DNA from: Azospirillum endophyticum
GTDB lineage: Bacteria > Pseudomonadota > Alphaproteobacteria > Azospirillales > Azospirillaceae
Assembly (NCBI RefSeq): GCF_016595245.1
Contig: NZ_JAENHM010000035.1
Span: forward strand, 156,360 to 220,359
Direction of reading: 5' to 3'
DNA: 64,000 nucleotides
Position numbers and translations under genes: made by a program. A model generated the notes under the pieces. That model saw only the letters and a list, made by a program, of their open reading frames with translations, searched no databases and had not been told where the DNA came from. Positions 37,973 through 46,570 of the stretch are shown piece by piece; positions within the stretch are counted from its first letter, which is position 1; each line of letters starts with the position of its first letter.

Positions 37973-40054
37973 ATGGCGATCCCAGTCCTGCGCAGCCTGA
38001 CGCTGAAGCAGGCGATTCACGCGGTTCTCGCCGCCTTCGTCGTCGGCCTGACCATCACCGCCGCCGAATTCTCCTGGACCGCGGCCCGCGAACGGGCCAG
38101 GGCGCTTGCCCAGACGGCGGATCTCGCGGCACTGGTGGAAGGTCCGGCGGCCAGTGCCGCCTGGCTGATCGACGGCGAGCTGGCGGCGCAGGTGCTGCAG
38201 GGCGTGGTCCACGCCAATGCCGCCTGGGCGGAGATCCGTCTGGGCGACGGCACCCTGCTGGCTCGCCGCGACCGCCCGGCCAAGCCGATGAGCCTGCTGG
38301 ACCGCGCCGCGGCGGCGCTGCTCTTCGGCGACGGGCCGGTGGTGATCCATGAGCTGACGGCCCCGGCGAGCAAGGCCAAGGTCGCGATGGCCAAGGTCGC
38401 CGACGGCGCCCGGATCGGAACACTGGTCGTCGGCATCGACACCGGCCGGGCGGCAGCCGGCTTCCTTGCCTATGCCTCGACCGCGCTGGTGGCGGGAACC
38501 CTGCGCAACCTGCTGATCGGGCTGGCGATGGCGGCGGTGTTCCACCGGCTGCTGACCCGGCCGCTGCTGCAGATCGGCCGCGCGGTGGCGCGCATCGACC
38601 CGGAAAAGCCCTACGGGCAGCCGCTGGCCGTGCCGCGCGGCCATGCCGACGACGAACTGGGATTCGTCATCGCCCGCTTCAACCACACCTTGACCCTGCT
38701 GGAGCGCGAGCATGACGAGCTGCGGCGGATGGCGACGCGCTGTCCGCTGACCGGGCTGGCGAACCGGGCGCTGCTGCTCGATCGGCTGGACCACGCCATC
38801 GAGCTGGCGACCCGAGCCCGTCCGCCGGACGCCGGCCGGCTCGCGGTGCTGTACGTCGACCTCGACCGCTTCAAGCGGGTCAACGACAGCCTCGGACATG
38901 GCGTCGGCGATCTGCTGCTCTGCCGGGTGGCGGAGCGGCTGGGCGCCAACGTGCGCCGCTGCGACACCGTCGGCCGGCTGGGCGGCGACGAGTTCCTAGT
39001 GGTGCTGGAGCGCGTCGCCGACCGGGACGAGGCGGCGACGGTCGCGCAGCGGCTGCTCGACGGCCTGTCGTCCCTGCGCGAGGTGGGGGACCACCGCGTC
39101 CACCTCACCGCCAGCATCGGCATCGCCATCCATCCTGCGGAGGGGAGTGGAGAGGCGCCGGACAGCACCGGCCTGATGCGGATGGCCGATTCGGCGATGC
39201 AGGCGGCCAAGACGGCGGGCGGCGACCGCTTCGTCTTCTACACCCGCGAGATGACCGATCGCGCCGAGATCCGCCTGCGACTGGAATCCGGCCTGCGCGA
39301 GGCGGTGGCGGCACGGTCCTTCGAACTGGTCTATCAGCCGAAGATCGAGGCGGCGAGCGGTCGGCTGACCGGCTTCGAGGCGCTGATCCGCTGGCGGCAC
39401 GAGGGTGCGGCGATCTCCCCGGCCGACTTCATCCCGGTGGCCGAGGACACCGGCCTGATCATCGAGATCGGCCGCTGGGTGCTGGAGGAGGCCTGCCGCA
39501 CCGCGACCCGCTGGGCGCTGGACCATGGCCCGGTGCCGGTGGCGGTCAACGTCTCCGCCCGCCAGCTCGCCGATCCCGGCTTCTCCCGGCTGGTCGAGCA
39601 GGTGCTGCAGCGTCATGGCACGCCGGCCCGCCTGCTGGAGTTGGAAATCACCGAAACCGTCATCATGAAGGACGTGCGCCACCATCTGCCGACCTTGAAC
39701 CGGCTGCGGGCCCTGGGGGTGCGCATCGCCATCGACGATTTCGGCACCGGCTATTCCTCGCTGGCCTATCTGCGCCAGCTGCCGGTGGACGTGCTGAAGA
39801 TCGACCGCAGCTTCGTCAACGACCTGCCGCACGCCCCCGACATCGCCTCCACCGTCCTCGCCCTGGCGCAGCGGCTGCTGCTGTCCACGGTGGCGGAGGG
39901 GGTGGAAACCGCCGAACAGCGGCATTGGCTGGCGGAAGCCGGCTGCGACGTCCTGCAAGGCTATCTGATCTCGCGCCCGCTGGCCGCCGAGGCGGCCGAA
40001 GCGATGGTGATGACGGCCTTCGCCCGCGACGAGGCGCTGCCCCTGTCGGCATGA
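37973..40054 (+). CDS. Diguanylate cyclase/phosphodiesterase (GGDEF-EAL)
   Basis: The 693-residue protein has two membrane segments around a periplasmic sensor (about residues 14-185), a HAMP-like linker, then GGDEF and EAL domains. GGDEF at residues 337-341 is intact, and RRCD (328-331) exactly 5 residues before it is an inhibitory c-di-GMP site. The EAL domain keeps FEALIRW (Glu469), LELEITE, IDDFGTGYSSLAYL and VAEGVE, so both halves should be active. It likely sets c-di-GMP levels for attachment or motility in response to an unknown periplasmic signal. GAGGAACGG precedes the start. Confidence 0.94.
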   Translation: MAIPVLRSLTLKQAIHAVLAAFVVGLTITAAEFSWTAARERARALAQTADLAALVEGPAASAAWLIDGELAAQVLQGVVHANAAWAEIRLGDGTLLARRDRPAKPMSLLDRAAAALLFGDGPVVIHELTAPASKAKVAMAKVADGARIGTLVVGIDTGRAAAGFLAYASTALVAGTLRNLLIGLAMAAVFHRLLTRPLLQIGRAVARIDPEKPYGQPLAVPRGHADDELGFVIARFNHTLTLLEREHDELRRMATRCPLTGLANRALLLDRLDHAIELATRARPPDAGRLAVLYVDLDRFKRVNDSLGHGVGDLLLCRVAERLGANVRRCDTVGRLGGDEFLVVLERVADRDEAATVAQRLLDGLSSLREVGDHRVHLTASIGIAIHPAEGSGEAPDSTGLMRMADSAMQAAKTAGGDRFVFYTREMTDRAEIRLRLESGLREAVAARSFELVYQPKIEAASGRLTGFEALIRWRHEGAAISPADFIPVAEDTGLIIEIGRWVLEEACRTATRWALDHGPVPVAVNVSARQLADPGFSRLVEQVLQRHGTPARLLELEITETVIMKDVRHHLPTLNRLRALGVRIAIDDFGTGYSSLAYLRQLPVDVLKIDRSFVNDLPHAPDIASTVLALAQRLLLSTVAEGVETAEQRHWLAEAGCDVLQGYLISRPLAAEAAEAMVMTAFARDEALPLSA

Positions 40055-40176
40055 GTGGCGGCGGCAGGGGAATGGCCCGGAGTTCCGGTCAACGCGCGGC
40101 GGAGTCCCGGTCAAGACAAGGTCCCGCCCGCCGGCTATGGTCGCTCCCTCCCGCGCCAACCGACCGACACGCGACC

Positions 40177-41097
40177 ATGACCGTTTCAGTTCCCCTGCCC
40201 GACCGCCGCTCCGTCAACCGCGCCACGCTGGTCGGCTTCACCGCCATCCTGATGTGGGCGACGCTGGCCCCGCTGGCGACCCTGGCCTCCATGGTGCCGC
40301 CGTTCCAACTGGTGGCGACTTCCTTCCTGCTGGCCTTCCTGGTCGGCAGCGGCTGGACCGCGTCGCGCGGCGACAACCCGCTGCGCTATTTCCGCCAGCC
40401 GCCGGCCGCCTGGGCGCTGGGGGTGGGTGGGCTGTTCGGCTTCCACTTCCTCTATTTCATGGCCCTTCAGGCAGCGCCGCCGGTCGAAGCCAACCTGATC
40501 AACTATCTGTGGCCGCTGTTGATCGTGCTGTTCTCCGCCCTGCTGCCGGGGGAGCGGCTGCGGTCCTGGCACATCGGCGGGGCCGTCGCCGGGCTGGCGG
40601 GGACGGCGATGCTGATCGCGCGCGGCGGGACCGGGGGTCTGTCCATCGACCCGGCGCATTTGCCGGGCTATGCCACGGCGCTGGGCAGCGCCGTCACCTG
40701 GGCCGGCTATTCGGTGCTGCGCCGCCGGCTGGGCCAGATCGGCGAGGCGCCGACCGATGCGGTCAGCGCCTTCTGCCTCGTCACCGCGCTCCTGTCGCTG
40801 CTCTGCCATCTGGCGCTGGAACGCACGGTGTGGCCGGACACCGCCGCCGGCTGGGGAGCGATGCTGCTGCTGGGGCTGGGACCGGTGGGGGCGGCCTTCT
40901 TCGTCTGGGATTACGGCGTGCGCCACGGCGACATCCGGGCCCTGGGGGCGCTGTCCTATCTGGCGCCGCTGCTGTCGACCCTGCTGCTGGTCCTGTTCGG
41001 CCTCGCCGCCAATTCGGGGATCATCTGGGTGTCCTGCGCCCTGATCGCCGGCGGGTCGCTGCTCGCCAGCAAGGATCTGCTGCGGCCGAAGGCCTAA
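40177..41097 (+). CDS. EamA/DMT family transporter
   Basis: A 306-residue inner-membrane protein with about ten hydrophobic segments in two EamA halves (ATLVGFTAILMWATLAPLA at the start; GVRHGDIRALGALSYLAPLLS in the second). It resembles the YddG aromatic amino acid exporter group in its N terminus. The substrate is uncertain. The last codons overlap by 4 bases the stop of the convergent NCS2 transporter gene. Confidence 0.87.
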   Translation: MTVSVPLPDRRSVNRATLVGFTAILMWATLAPLATLASMVPPFQLVATSFLLAFLVGSGWTASRGDNPLRYFRQPPAAWALGVGGLFGFHFLYFMALQAAPPVEANLINYLWPLLIVLFSALLPGERLRSWHIGGAVAGLAGTAMLIARGGTGGLSIDPAHLPGYATALGSAVTWAGYSVLRRRLGQIGEAPTDAVSAFCLVTALLSLLCHLALERTVWPDTAAGWGAMLLLGLGPVGAAFFVWDYGVRHGDIRALGALSYLAPLLSTLLLVLFGLAANSGIIWVSCALIAGGSLLASKDLLRPKA

Positions 41098-42458
41098 ACC
41101 TCCGCCCCGTGTGCGGCGGCGGCGACGTCGCGGCGGGCTCGGTCGCCGCTCTCCAGGCCGTTGAAGTACCAGTTCAGCGCCACCGCGGTCAGCGTGCCGA
41201 GCAGGATGCCGCTGTGCAGCAGCGGCGACAGGAAGGACGGCATCTGCGAGAAGAACTTGTCCGACACCAGCGGGATCAACCCGACGCCGACGCTGACCGC
41301 CACGACGATCAGGTTCTCGCGCCGGTTGGTGAAATCGACCTGCGCCAGGATCTTCACGCCGGTCGCCGCCACCATGCCGAACATCACCAGCCCGGCCCCG
41401 CCCAGCACGAAGGCGGGCACCGACGCCACCACATGGGCCAGCTTCGGCAGCAGTCCCAGCAGCAGCAGGATCAGCCCGCCCGCCGCACAGACCCAGCGGC
41501 TGCGCACGCCCGTCACCCCGACCAAGCCGACATTCTGCGAGAAGGAGGTGTAGGGGAAGGTGTTGAAGACGCCGCCGATCAGCGTGCCCAGCCCGTCGGT
41601 GCGCAGGCCGCGGACCAGATCATCCTGCGACACCGGGCGGCCGACCATGTCGCCGATGGCCAGGAACATGCCGGTCGACTCGATCATCACCACGATCATC
41701 ACCAGCGACATGGTCAGGATGGCGACCGGATCGAACACCGGCATCCCGAACTGGAAGGGCAGGACCGGCGCCACCCACGGCGCCTCGGCCAGCCCGGCGA
41801 AGCTGACCATGCCCAGCGCCATCGCCAGCACCATGCCGGCCACCAGCCCCAGCAGCACCGCGACGTTGCGGACGAAGCCGCGGCCATGCTTCATCAGCGC
41901 CAGGATCGCCAGCAGCACGAAGGCGGCCACGCCCAGGAAGGCCGGATCGCCGAAGCGCGGGTTGCCGACCCCGCCGCCGGCCCAGCCGACCCCCACCCGC
42001 ATCAGCGAGACGCCGATGATGGCGATGACGCTGCCGGTCACCACCGGGGGAAACAGCGGCAGCAGCCGGCCGACCAGGGGAGCGGCCAGGATGGCGAAGA
42101 GGCCCGACCCGATCACCGCGCCATAGATGCCGAGCAACCCCAGCGCCGGGTTTCCCGCCATCGCCACCATCGGACCGACGGCGGCGAAGGTGACGCCCAT
42201 CATCACCGGCAAGCGGATGCCGAAGCGCCAGACCCCCACCGCCTGGATCAGCGTGACCACGCCGCAGGCGAACAGGTCGGCATTGATCAGCATGGCGATC
42301 TGGTCCTTCGGCAGCTTCAGCGCCCCGCCGACGATCAGCGGAACCGCGATGGCTCCGGCATACATCACCAGCACATGCTGAAGCCCCAACGCCAGCAGCC
42401 GCCAGGGCGGCAAGATCTCGTCGACGGGATGGGTAACGGGAGTGGCGGCGCGTCTCAT
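41094..42458 (-). CDS. NCS2 family nucleobase permease (uracil/xanthine type)
   Basis: A 454-residue NAT/NCS2 transporter with about 14 segments. The family signature QNVGLVGVTGVRSR is intact in TM10, and PVMMGVTFAAVGPMVA in helix 3 contributes the substrate site. It moves a nucleobase such as uracil, xanthine or urate with protons. The start at 42458 (MRRAAT) has AAGG ahead; ATG at 42500 is an alternative. The neighbouring genes do not show which base it takes. Confidence 0.9.
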   Translation of the reverse strand: MRRAATPVTHPVDEILPPWRLLALGLQHVLVMYAGAIAVPLIVGGALKLPKDQIAMLINADLFACGVVTLIQAVGVWRFGIRLPVMMGVTFAAVGPMVAMAGNPALGLLGIYGAVIGSGLFAILAAPLVGRLLPLFPPVVTGSVIAIIGVSLMRVGVGWAGGGVGNPRFGDPAFLGVAAFVLLAILALMKHGRGFVRNVAVLLGLVAGMVLAMALGMVSFAGLAEAPWVAPVLPFQFGMPVFDPVAILTMSLVMIVVMIESTGMFLAIGDMVGRPVSQDDLVRGLRTDGLGTLIGGVFNTFPYTSFSQNVGLVGVTGVRSRWVCAAGGLILLLLGLLPKLAHVVASVPAFVLGGAGLVMFGMVAATGVKILAQVDFTNRRENLIVVAVSVGVGLIPLVSDKFFSQMPSFLSPLLHSGILLGTLTAVALNWYFNGLESGDRARRDVAAAAHGAEV

Positions 42459-42727
42459 GGCGGAGGCCTTGCTGTCCGATGGGTGGGCTTGGCTCTGCAT
42501 GGAGCATGCCGTCCCGCCGACTCCCGGTTCCCAGCACCAAACCTCCCGCCGATGCACAGGGCTTGGGCATGCGCCGATCACCTCTGCCCGTACAGGTGGC
42601 AGATTTCGCGCGATTTTTTGCCGCTCCCTGCTGGAGACCGCCACGAAGGCTGCGTTATTCTTTAACGATCGGTGCGTACAGTCGCCGTTGCCTACCCCTT
42701 TCGCGTAACCGGAAGCCGAGCATCGCG

Positions 42728-43066
42728 ATGAGCAAGTCGATCGAGGGTGTGTCCAACTGGATGCATATGTTCCGTTGGATCGTGAAGCTGATCCGCGACG
42801 AATATGGGGTCGAAGAGGCTCTGCTGACCCGCAACGCGACGCTGGAAACCGACATCCAGCTGTCGATCGACCAAGTCGAGCAGGTTCTGGAATACATCTC
42901 CGACAGCTTCTCCATCCGCTTCCCCGAGGGGACGTTGGACGAATTGGTGAAGCTGGAGGAGCTTTGCCTGCTGGCGAGCTGGATCAAGGGTTATTACAAG
43001 CGCCCCGAATTCATCTCCGACGGATTCGAGACGCGCTGCCGCAGCATCAACCAGATCGCCGCCTGA
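42728..43066 (+). CDS. Acyl-carrier-protein-like protein, unusual motif
   Basis: A 112-residue acidic helical protein. Residues 42-52 (DIQLSIDQVEQ) align with the phosphopantetheine region of acyl carrier proteins (DSLDTVE), with Ser46 in the place of the modified serine, but Leu and Ile replace the usual Asp and Leu. Its N-terminal helix FRWIVKLIRDEYG and later SFSIRFPEGTLDELVKLEEL also suit an ACP-like fold resembling DUF1493. The GH1 gene starts 1 base after its stop. An Sfp-type transferase is in the window (56171), though far away. Function unknown. Confidence 0.6.
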   Translation: MSKSIEGVSNWMHMFRWIVKLIRDEYGVEEALLTRNATLETDIQLSIDQVEQVLEYISDSFSIRFPEGTLDELVKLEELCLLASWIKGYYKRPEFISDGFETRCRSINQIAA

Positions 43067-43067
43067 G

Positions 43068-44441
43068 ATGACGGACCGCCCCCCGCCCGATCCATCCGGC
43101 CCCTATCCGCCGGGGTTCGTCTGGGGCGCGTCGACCTCCGCCTACCAGATCGAAGGGGCGGCGGCCGAGGATGGGCGCGGCGCCAGCATCTGGGACGTGC
43201 GCTGCCGCACCCGGGGTGGGGTGGTGAACGGCGACACCGGAGACGTCGCCTGCGACCACTATCACCGCATGCCGGAGGATGTGGCGCTGATGACCGGGTT
43301 GGGCATCGACGCCTACCGCTTCTCCGTCTCCTGGCCACGGGTGGTGCCGCGCGGCAAGGGAGCGGTGAACGAAGCGGGACTGGACTTCTATGACCGGCTG
43401 ATCGACCGGCTGCTGGAGTCCGGGATCGAGCCCTGGCTGTGCCTCTATCATTGGGACCTGCCGCAATCCCTGCAGGATCTGGGCGGCTGGGCAGCCCGCG
43501 ACTGCGCCGGCTGGTACGCCGACTATGCCGCGCTCTGCGCCCGGCGCTACGGCGACCGGGTAAAGCGCTGGATCACCTTCAACGAATTCTCGGTCTTCAC
43601 CCTGTTCGGCTATGCGATCCCTTGGGCGGCACCGGGAATCGTCGACCGGGCGCAGCATCTGCGCGCCATCCACCATGTCAACCTCGCCCATGGCGCCGGG
43701 GTGGACGTGCTGCGCGATCTGGTTCCCGGGGCGTCCATCGGCGCCATCCACAACCGGCAGGCCGTGATCCCGGAGACCGATACGCCGGAGAACCGCGCCG
43801 CCGCATCGCTGCTGGACGAGCACTGGAACCTGGCCTTCTGCGACCCGCAGATCCTCGGCCATTATCCGCCGCAAACCGCGGAAGCCATCGAACCCCATGT
43901 CCAGCCCGGCGACATGGCGCGCATCGCCCGGCCGGTTGACTGGTTCGGCTTGAACCATTACGGCCCGATCTTCGCCAAGGCCGACCCGGCCAGGATCTGG
44001 GGCTATGGCTGGGGCGACGCGCCGCCAGACTCCCCGACCCACGGCGTCGGCTGGGCGATCTTCCCCGACGCCTTCAGGGACGAGCTGCTGACCATCCAGC
44101 ACCGCTACCGCCTGCCCATCGTGGTGACGGAGAATGGTTGCGGCAGCCCCAACGGCGGTGTCGACGGCGTCGGCCCCGACGGCGCCGTTCACGACCCGCA
44201 CCGCATCGCCTATCTGACCATCTACAACGCCGCGATGCGCGATGCGATGGCCCGGGGCGCCGACGTGCGCGGCTATTTCGTCTGGTCGCTGCTGGACAAT
44301 TTCGAATGGGGCAGCGGCTATGGCCAACGCTTCGGCATCGTCCATGTCGACTTCCAGACCCTGGCCCGCACGCCGAAGGACTCGGCGCGCTGGTATGCCG
44401 ACCTGATCCGGACGGCAAAGGCTTACAGCGTCGGCGTTTAA
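43068..44441 (+). CDS. GH1 beta-glucosidase
   Basis: The 457-residue enzyme has the GH1 start FVWGASTSAYQIEGA, the catalytic acid in ITFNEFSVF (Glu173) and the nucleophile in VVTENGC (Glu355), with the aglycone-side FVWSLLDNFEWGSGY near the end. It is cytoplasmic, with no signal peptide, and should split beta-glucosides or beta-linked disaccharides. It starts one base after the ACP-like gene. The last residues KAYSVGV are encoded by the left arm of the hairpin at 44417-44469. Confidence 0.95.
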   Translation: MTDRPPPDPSGPYPPGFVWGASTSAYQIEGAAAEDGRGASIWDVRCRTRGGVVNGDTGDVACDHYHRMPEDVALMTGLGIDAYRFSVSWPRVVPRGKGAVNEAGLDFYDRLIDRLLESGIEPWLCLYHWDLPQSLQDLGGWAARDCAGWYADYAALCARRYGDRVKRWITFNEFSVFTLFGYAIPWAAPGIVDRAQHLRAIHHVNLAHGAGVDVLRDLVPGASIGAIHNRQAVIPETDTPENRAAASLLDEHWNLAFCDPQILGHYPPQTAEAIEPHVQPGDMARIARPVDWFGLNHYGPIFAKADPARIWGYGWGDAPPDSPTHGVGWAIFPDAFRDELLTIQHRYRLPIVVTENGCGSPNGGVDGVGPDGAVHDPHRIAYLTIYNAAMRDAMARGADVRGYFVWSLLDNFEWGSGYGQRFGIVHVDFQTLARTPKDSARWYADLIRTAKAYSVGV

Positions 44442-44469
44442 TATGAAACGCACGACGCTGTAAGCCTTT
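44417..44469. terminator. 53-base hairpin overlapping the GH1 stop codon
   Basis: Perfect 17-base arms (44417-44433 and 44453-44469) are continued by a 6-base inner stem (44434-44439 and 44446-44451) with one bulged A; the loop is AATATG and includes the end of the stop TAA. A T-run of three follows. This doubles as 3' coding sequence and transcript end. Confidence 0.85.
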
Positions 44470-44522
44470 GGTGGACGATCGGATTCACGCTTCAAATCGA
44501 TTCCGATTTTACGCGATCCGAT

Positions 44523-45125
44523 CTAGCGCAAGCGCACCTCCGCGCAGACCCCCTCCGCCGCGGCCTCCACCTCCACCAGAGCCGCCGCGTCGCGCAGGAG
44601 CAGGCTGTGGCCGACGGGAACGGAAAGCGCCCCTGCGCCGTCGAGGGTGACGGTGAGCGTGCCGGCCAGGGCATGGACCAGCACGACGGCGCCGCCCGCC
44701 CGATGTCCGTCAACCCGCCGTCCGTCGGCGCAGCCGCTGGCGGGCCCGGTCAGCAGGGTCAGGGCACCGGTCGCCGATGCCCGATCGAGCATCAGGTTGA
44801 CGTCGCGGATCGGTCCGGCGGTCGGCTCGCACCACACCGGCGCTTCGCCGGGAAAGGCGAATGCCGGATCCATACGATGACGTTCGACCGGCGGGGCGCC
44901 GTCGACCGACAGGCGCATGCCGTCGCCCTCCACCACGGCGATCAGCCGGTCATAACCCGGAAAGGCGGAGAAGGGTCCGGGCTCGACCACGTCGGCGATG
45001 CTGACGCGCCAGAGGAAACGGCCATCGGCCATCGGCTCGACCGCCAGTTCGGTGGTGACGCCGCCGCCATTCTTCCAGGGAACGCGGCGATGGTCGGCGG
45101 GGGTCAGGCGCGTGACGGACGGCAA
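44523..45125 (-). CDS. HutD/Ves family protein
   Basis: A 200-residue cupin-like protein with the family's N-terminal VPWKNGGGVTTELAVEP and FSAFPGYDRLIAVVEGDGM. HutD homologues are encoded with histidine-use genes and may modulate them; Ves is cold-linked in E. coli. No hut genes are adjacent, so the role is open. The start is TTG at 45125 with GGAG upstream. It lies close to the convergent GH1 gene hairpin. Confidence 0.88.
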   Translation of the reverse strand: MPSVTRLTPADHRRVPWKNGGGVTTELAVEPMADGRFLWRVSIADVVEPGPFSAFPGYDRLIAVVEGDGMRLSVDGAPPVERHRMDPAFAFPGEAPVWCEPTAGPIRDVNLMLDRASATGALTLLTGPASGCADGRRVDGHRAGGAVVLVHALAGTLTVTLDGAGALSVPVGHSLLLRDAAALVEVEAAAEGVCAEVRLR

Positions 45126-45184
45126 GGCTCTGCTCCGGAACGGATCGTCTCCGTTCCGTCATAGCACGGGATGGCGGCGGCGCT

Positions 45185-45883
45185 TCACACGAACAGGCTG
45201 AAGCTGCCCATCAGTTTCTGCGTGCCGGTCTGGCCGGTGGGAATGGAGTTCATGGTGCCGATGGCTTGGTTGAGCCCATCGAGGGTCGCCTGCTGCCCGG
45301 TCGAGAGCGCAAGCCCGGTATCCCCCTTGGCCGGCTGCTGGACCACGGTGTCGTAATCCTGGCTGTAATTGCCCATCACCAGCTGCATGGCATAGTTCTT
45401 GGGGTCCTTGTCGGACTGTCCCTTGTCGCGGTTGACACGCAGGGTGTAGTCGCCCTTGTCGACCGTCAGGTTGCCGGCCTGCAGCTGCTTGAAAGCCGTG
45501 TAATTGTCGCCGGACTTCGGATCGCTGTCGGCCATCACCCGACCCAGCCGGTTCATCAGCTGGACATGCACGCCGTCGTCGCCGACCTGTCCCATGGTCA
45601 TCTCGCCCTTGGTGACGACCTTGAACTTGTAGAAATCGACCTTGTCGTTCGCCGCCAGCGTGCTGGCGACGTTCAGGCGGGTGGTGTTCTTGGAGAGCAC
45701 GCCAATGTCGGTGGCGCCGCCCGTGGTGGTCAGCGCCGACTTCCTGACCGTCTTGGAGAATTCCTGGACGTCGCCGACCGCCTGATTGCTCTGCGACTTC
45801 CTGATGGCCTCGACCGCGCTGTTGATCGACGCGTTGAGGCCGGACACCATAGAGTTGACGCTTGAGAGAGCATCATCCGCCAT
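45185..45883 (-). CDS. Hypothetical protein with PPC-like beta domain
   Basis: A 232-residue protein starting MADDALSSVNSMVSGLNAS, with an N-terminal helix (about 1-50) of Ser/Asn/Ala composition and, from about residue 75, a beta domain (DFYKFKVVTKGEMTMGQVG, VQLMNRLGRVMADSD, LTVDKGDYTLRVNRDKG) that looks like the pre-peptidase C-terminal (PPC) fold. There is no signal peptide. PPC domains occur at the end of secreted proteins; here it stands alone, which suggests type I secretion. No gene nearby explains the partner. Confidence 0.6.
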   Translation of the reverse strand: MADDALSSVNSMVSGLNASINSAVEAIRKSQSNQAVGDVQEFSKTVRKSALTTTGGATDIGVLSKNTTRLNVASTLAANDKVDFYKFKVVTKGEMTMGQVGDDGVHVQLMNRLGRVMADSDPKSGDNYTAFKQLQAGNLTVDKGDYTLRVNRDKGQSDKDPKNYAMQLVMGNYSQDYDTVVQQPAKGDTGLALSTGQQATLDGLNQAIGTMNSIPTGQTGTQKLMGSFSLFV

Positions 45884-45955
45884 GATCCGTCATCCTTCTT
45901 CCGATCCGATCATCTCGTCCGCACCCGAACGCCGATGAGGAATACCCAACACGAT

Positions 45956-45976
45956 GTACGGCCGGCTGAGCCGTAC
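45956..45976. promoter_or_regulatory. Palindrome in leader of PPC-like gene
   Basis: Seven-base inverted arms GTACGGC (45956-45962) and GCCGTAC (45970-45976) flank a 7-base spacer, about 80 bases before the start at 45883. It could be an operator or an RNA hairpin; nothing decides between these. Confidence 0.4.
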
Positions 45977-46101
45977 CCGGATACGTCTGCCCTAAGGAAG
46001 TATACGACAACAGCCGGCTGAACATAGGCAGGATTCGTGATTTTTTTGGTCGAAAATCCGGATGCGGGACCGGCACGCCACGGCCGGCGCCCGAACAGGG
46101 C

Positions 46102-46278
46102 TCAAGACCGTGGCTTTTCCTGCGTCACCGGATGCGATCCGGACCGGCTGCCGGAGGACGTTGCAGCCAGGACGACCGGCTGCGCGGCCGACTCGGGAAC
46201 CGCCGGTCCGGCGGATTCGTCGGCAAGCGGGCAATGGGGCGGCTGGGTGGGACCGGTGACGACGTCGAAATCGAACAT
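46102..46278 (-). CDS. 58-residue small ORF with strong ribosome-binding site
   Basis: The ATG at 46276-46278 is preceded by GAGAGAGG with a 5-6 base gap, which is a strong ribosome-binding site, and the frame runs 58 codons to a TGA at 46102. The product begins MFDFDVVTGPTQPPHC and is rich in Ala, Pro, Ser and Gly, with no signal peptide or membrane segment. I do not recognise it. The good start site argues for translation; a leader or small regulatory peptide is possible. The 290 bases upstream hold the hairpin at 46375-46403 and no other gene. Confidence 0.5.
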   Translation of the reverse strand: MFDFDVVTGPTQPPHCPLADESAGPAVPESAAQPVVLAATSSGSRSGSHPVTQEKPRS

Positions 46279-46374
46279 GACAACCTCTCTCGGCTGGTGG
46301 TGAGGCCGCCCGGGTCGCCCGTGTTCGGATTTTCAGGATGTGCAGCCGGTCTAGGGCTGGGGTCACAAACACGA

Positions 46375-46403
46375 AAGCCGCCGCGGATCGGTCCGGGCGG
46401 CTT
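46375..46403. terminator. GC hairpin between small ORF and YihY-family gene
   Basis: Perfect 8-base arms AAGCCGCC (46375-46382) and GGCGGCTT (46396-46403) with a 13-base loop. It may end the YihY-family transcript before the small ORF, or protect it. Confidence 0.5.
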
Positions 46404-46570
46404 CGGGAGTGAGCGACAGATGCGCGTTCCTAGGCCGCCGAACGAAACCAGCGGCCAAAATATCGGGAGCGTCCGGAGGACGTGATGGAATGCGTCTGTT
46501 GCATGACGGCGACCTTAACGCCGGGCCGCCGTCCTGCCAAGCGGATTCTTCCCAAGCGGATTTTTCAGGG

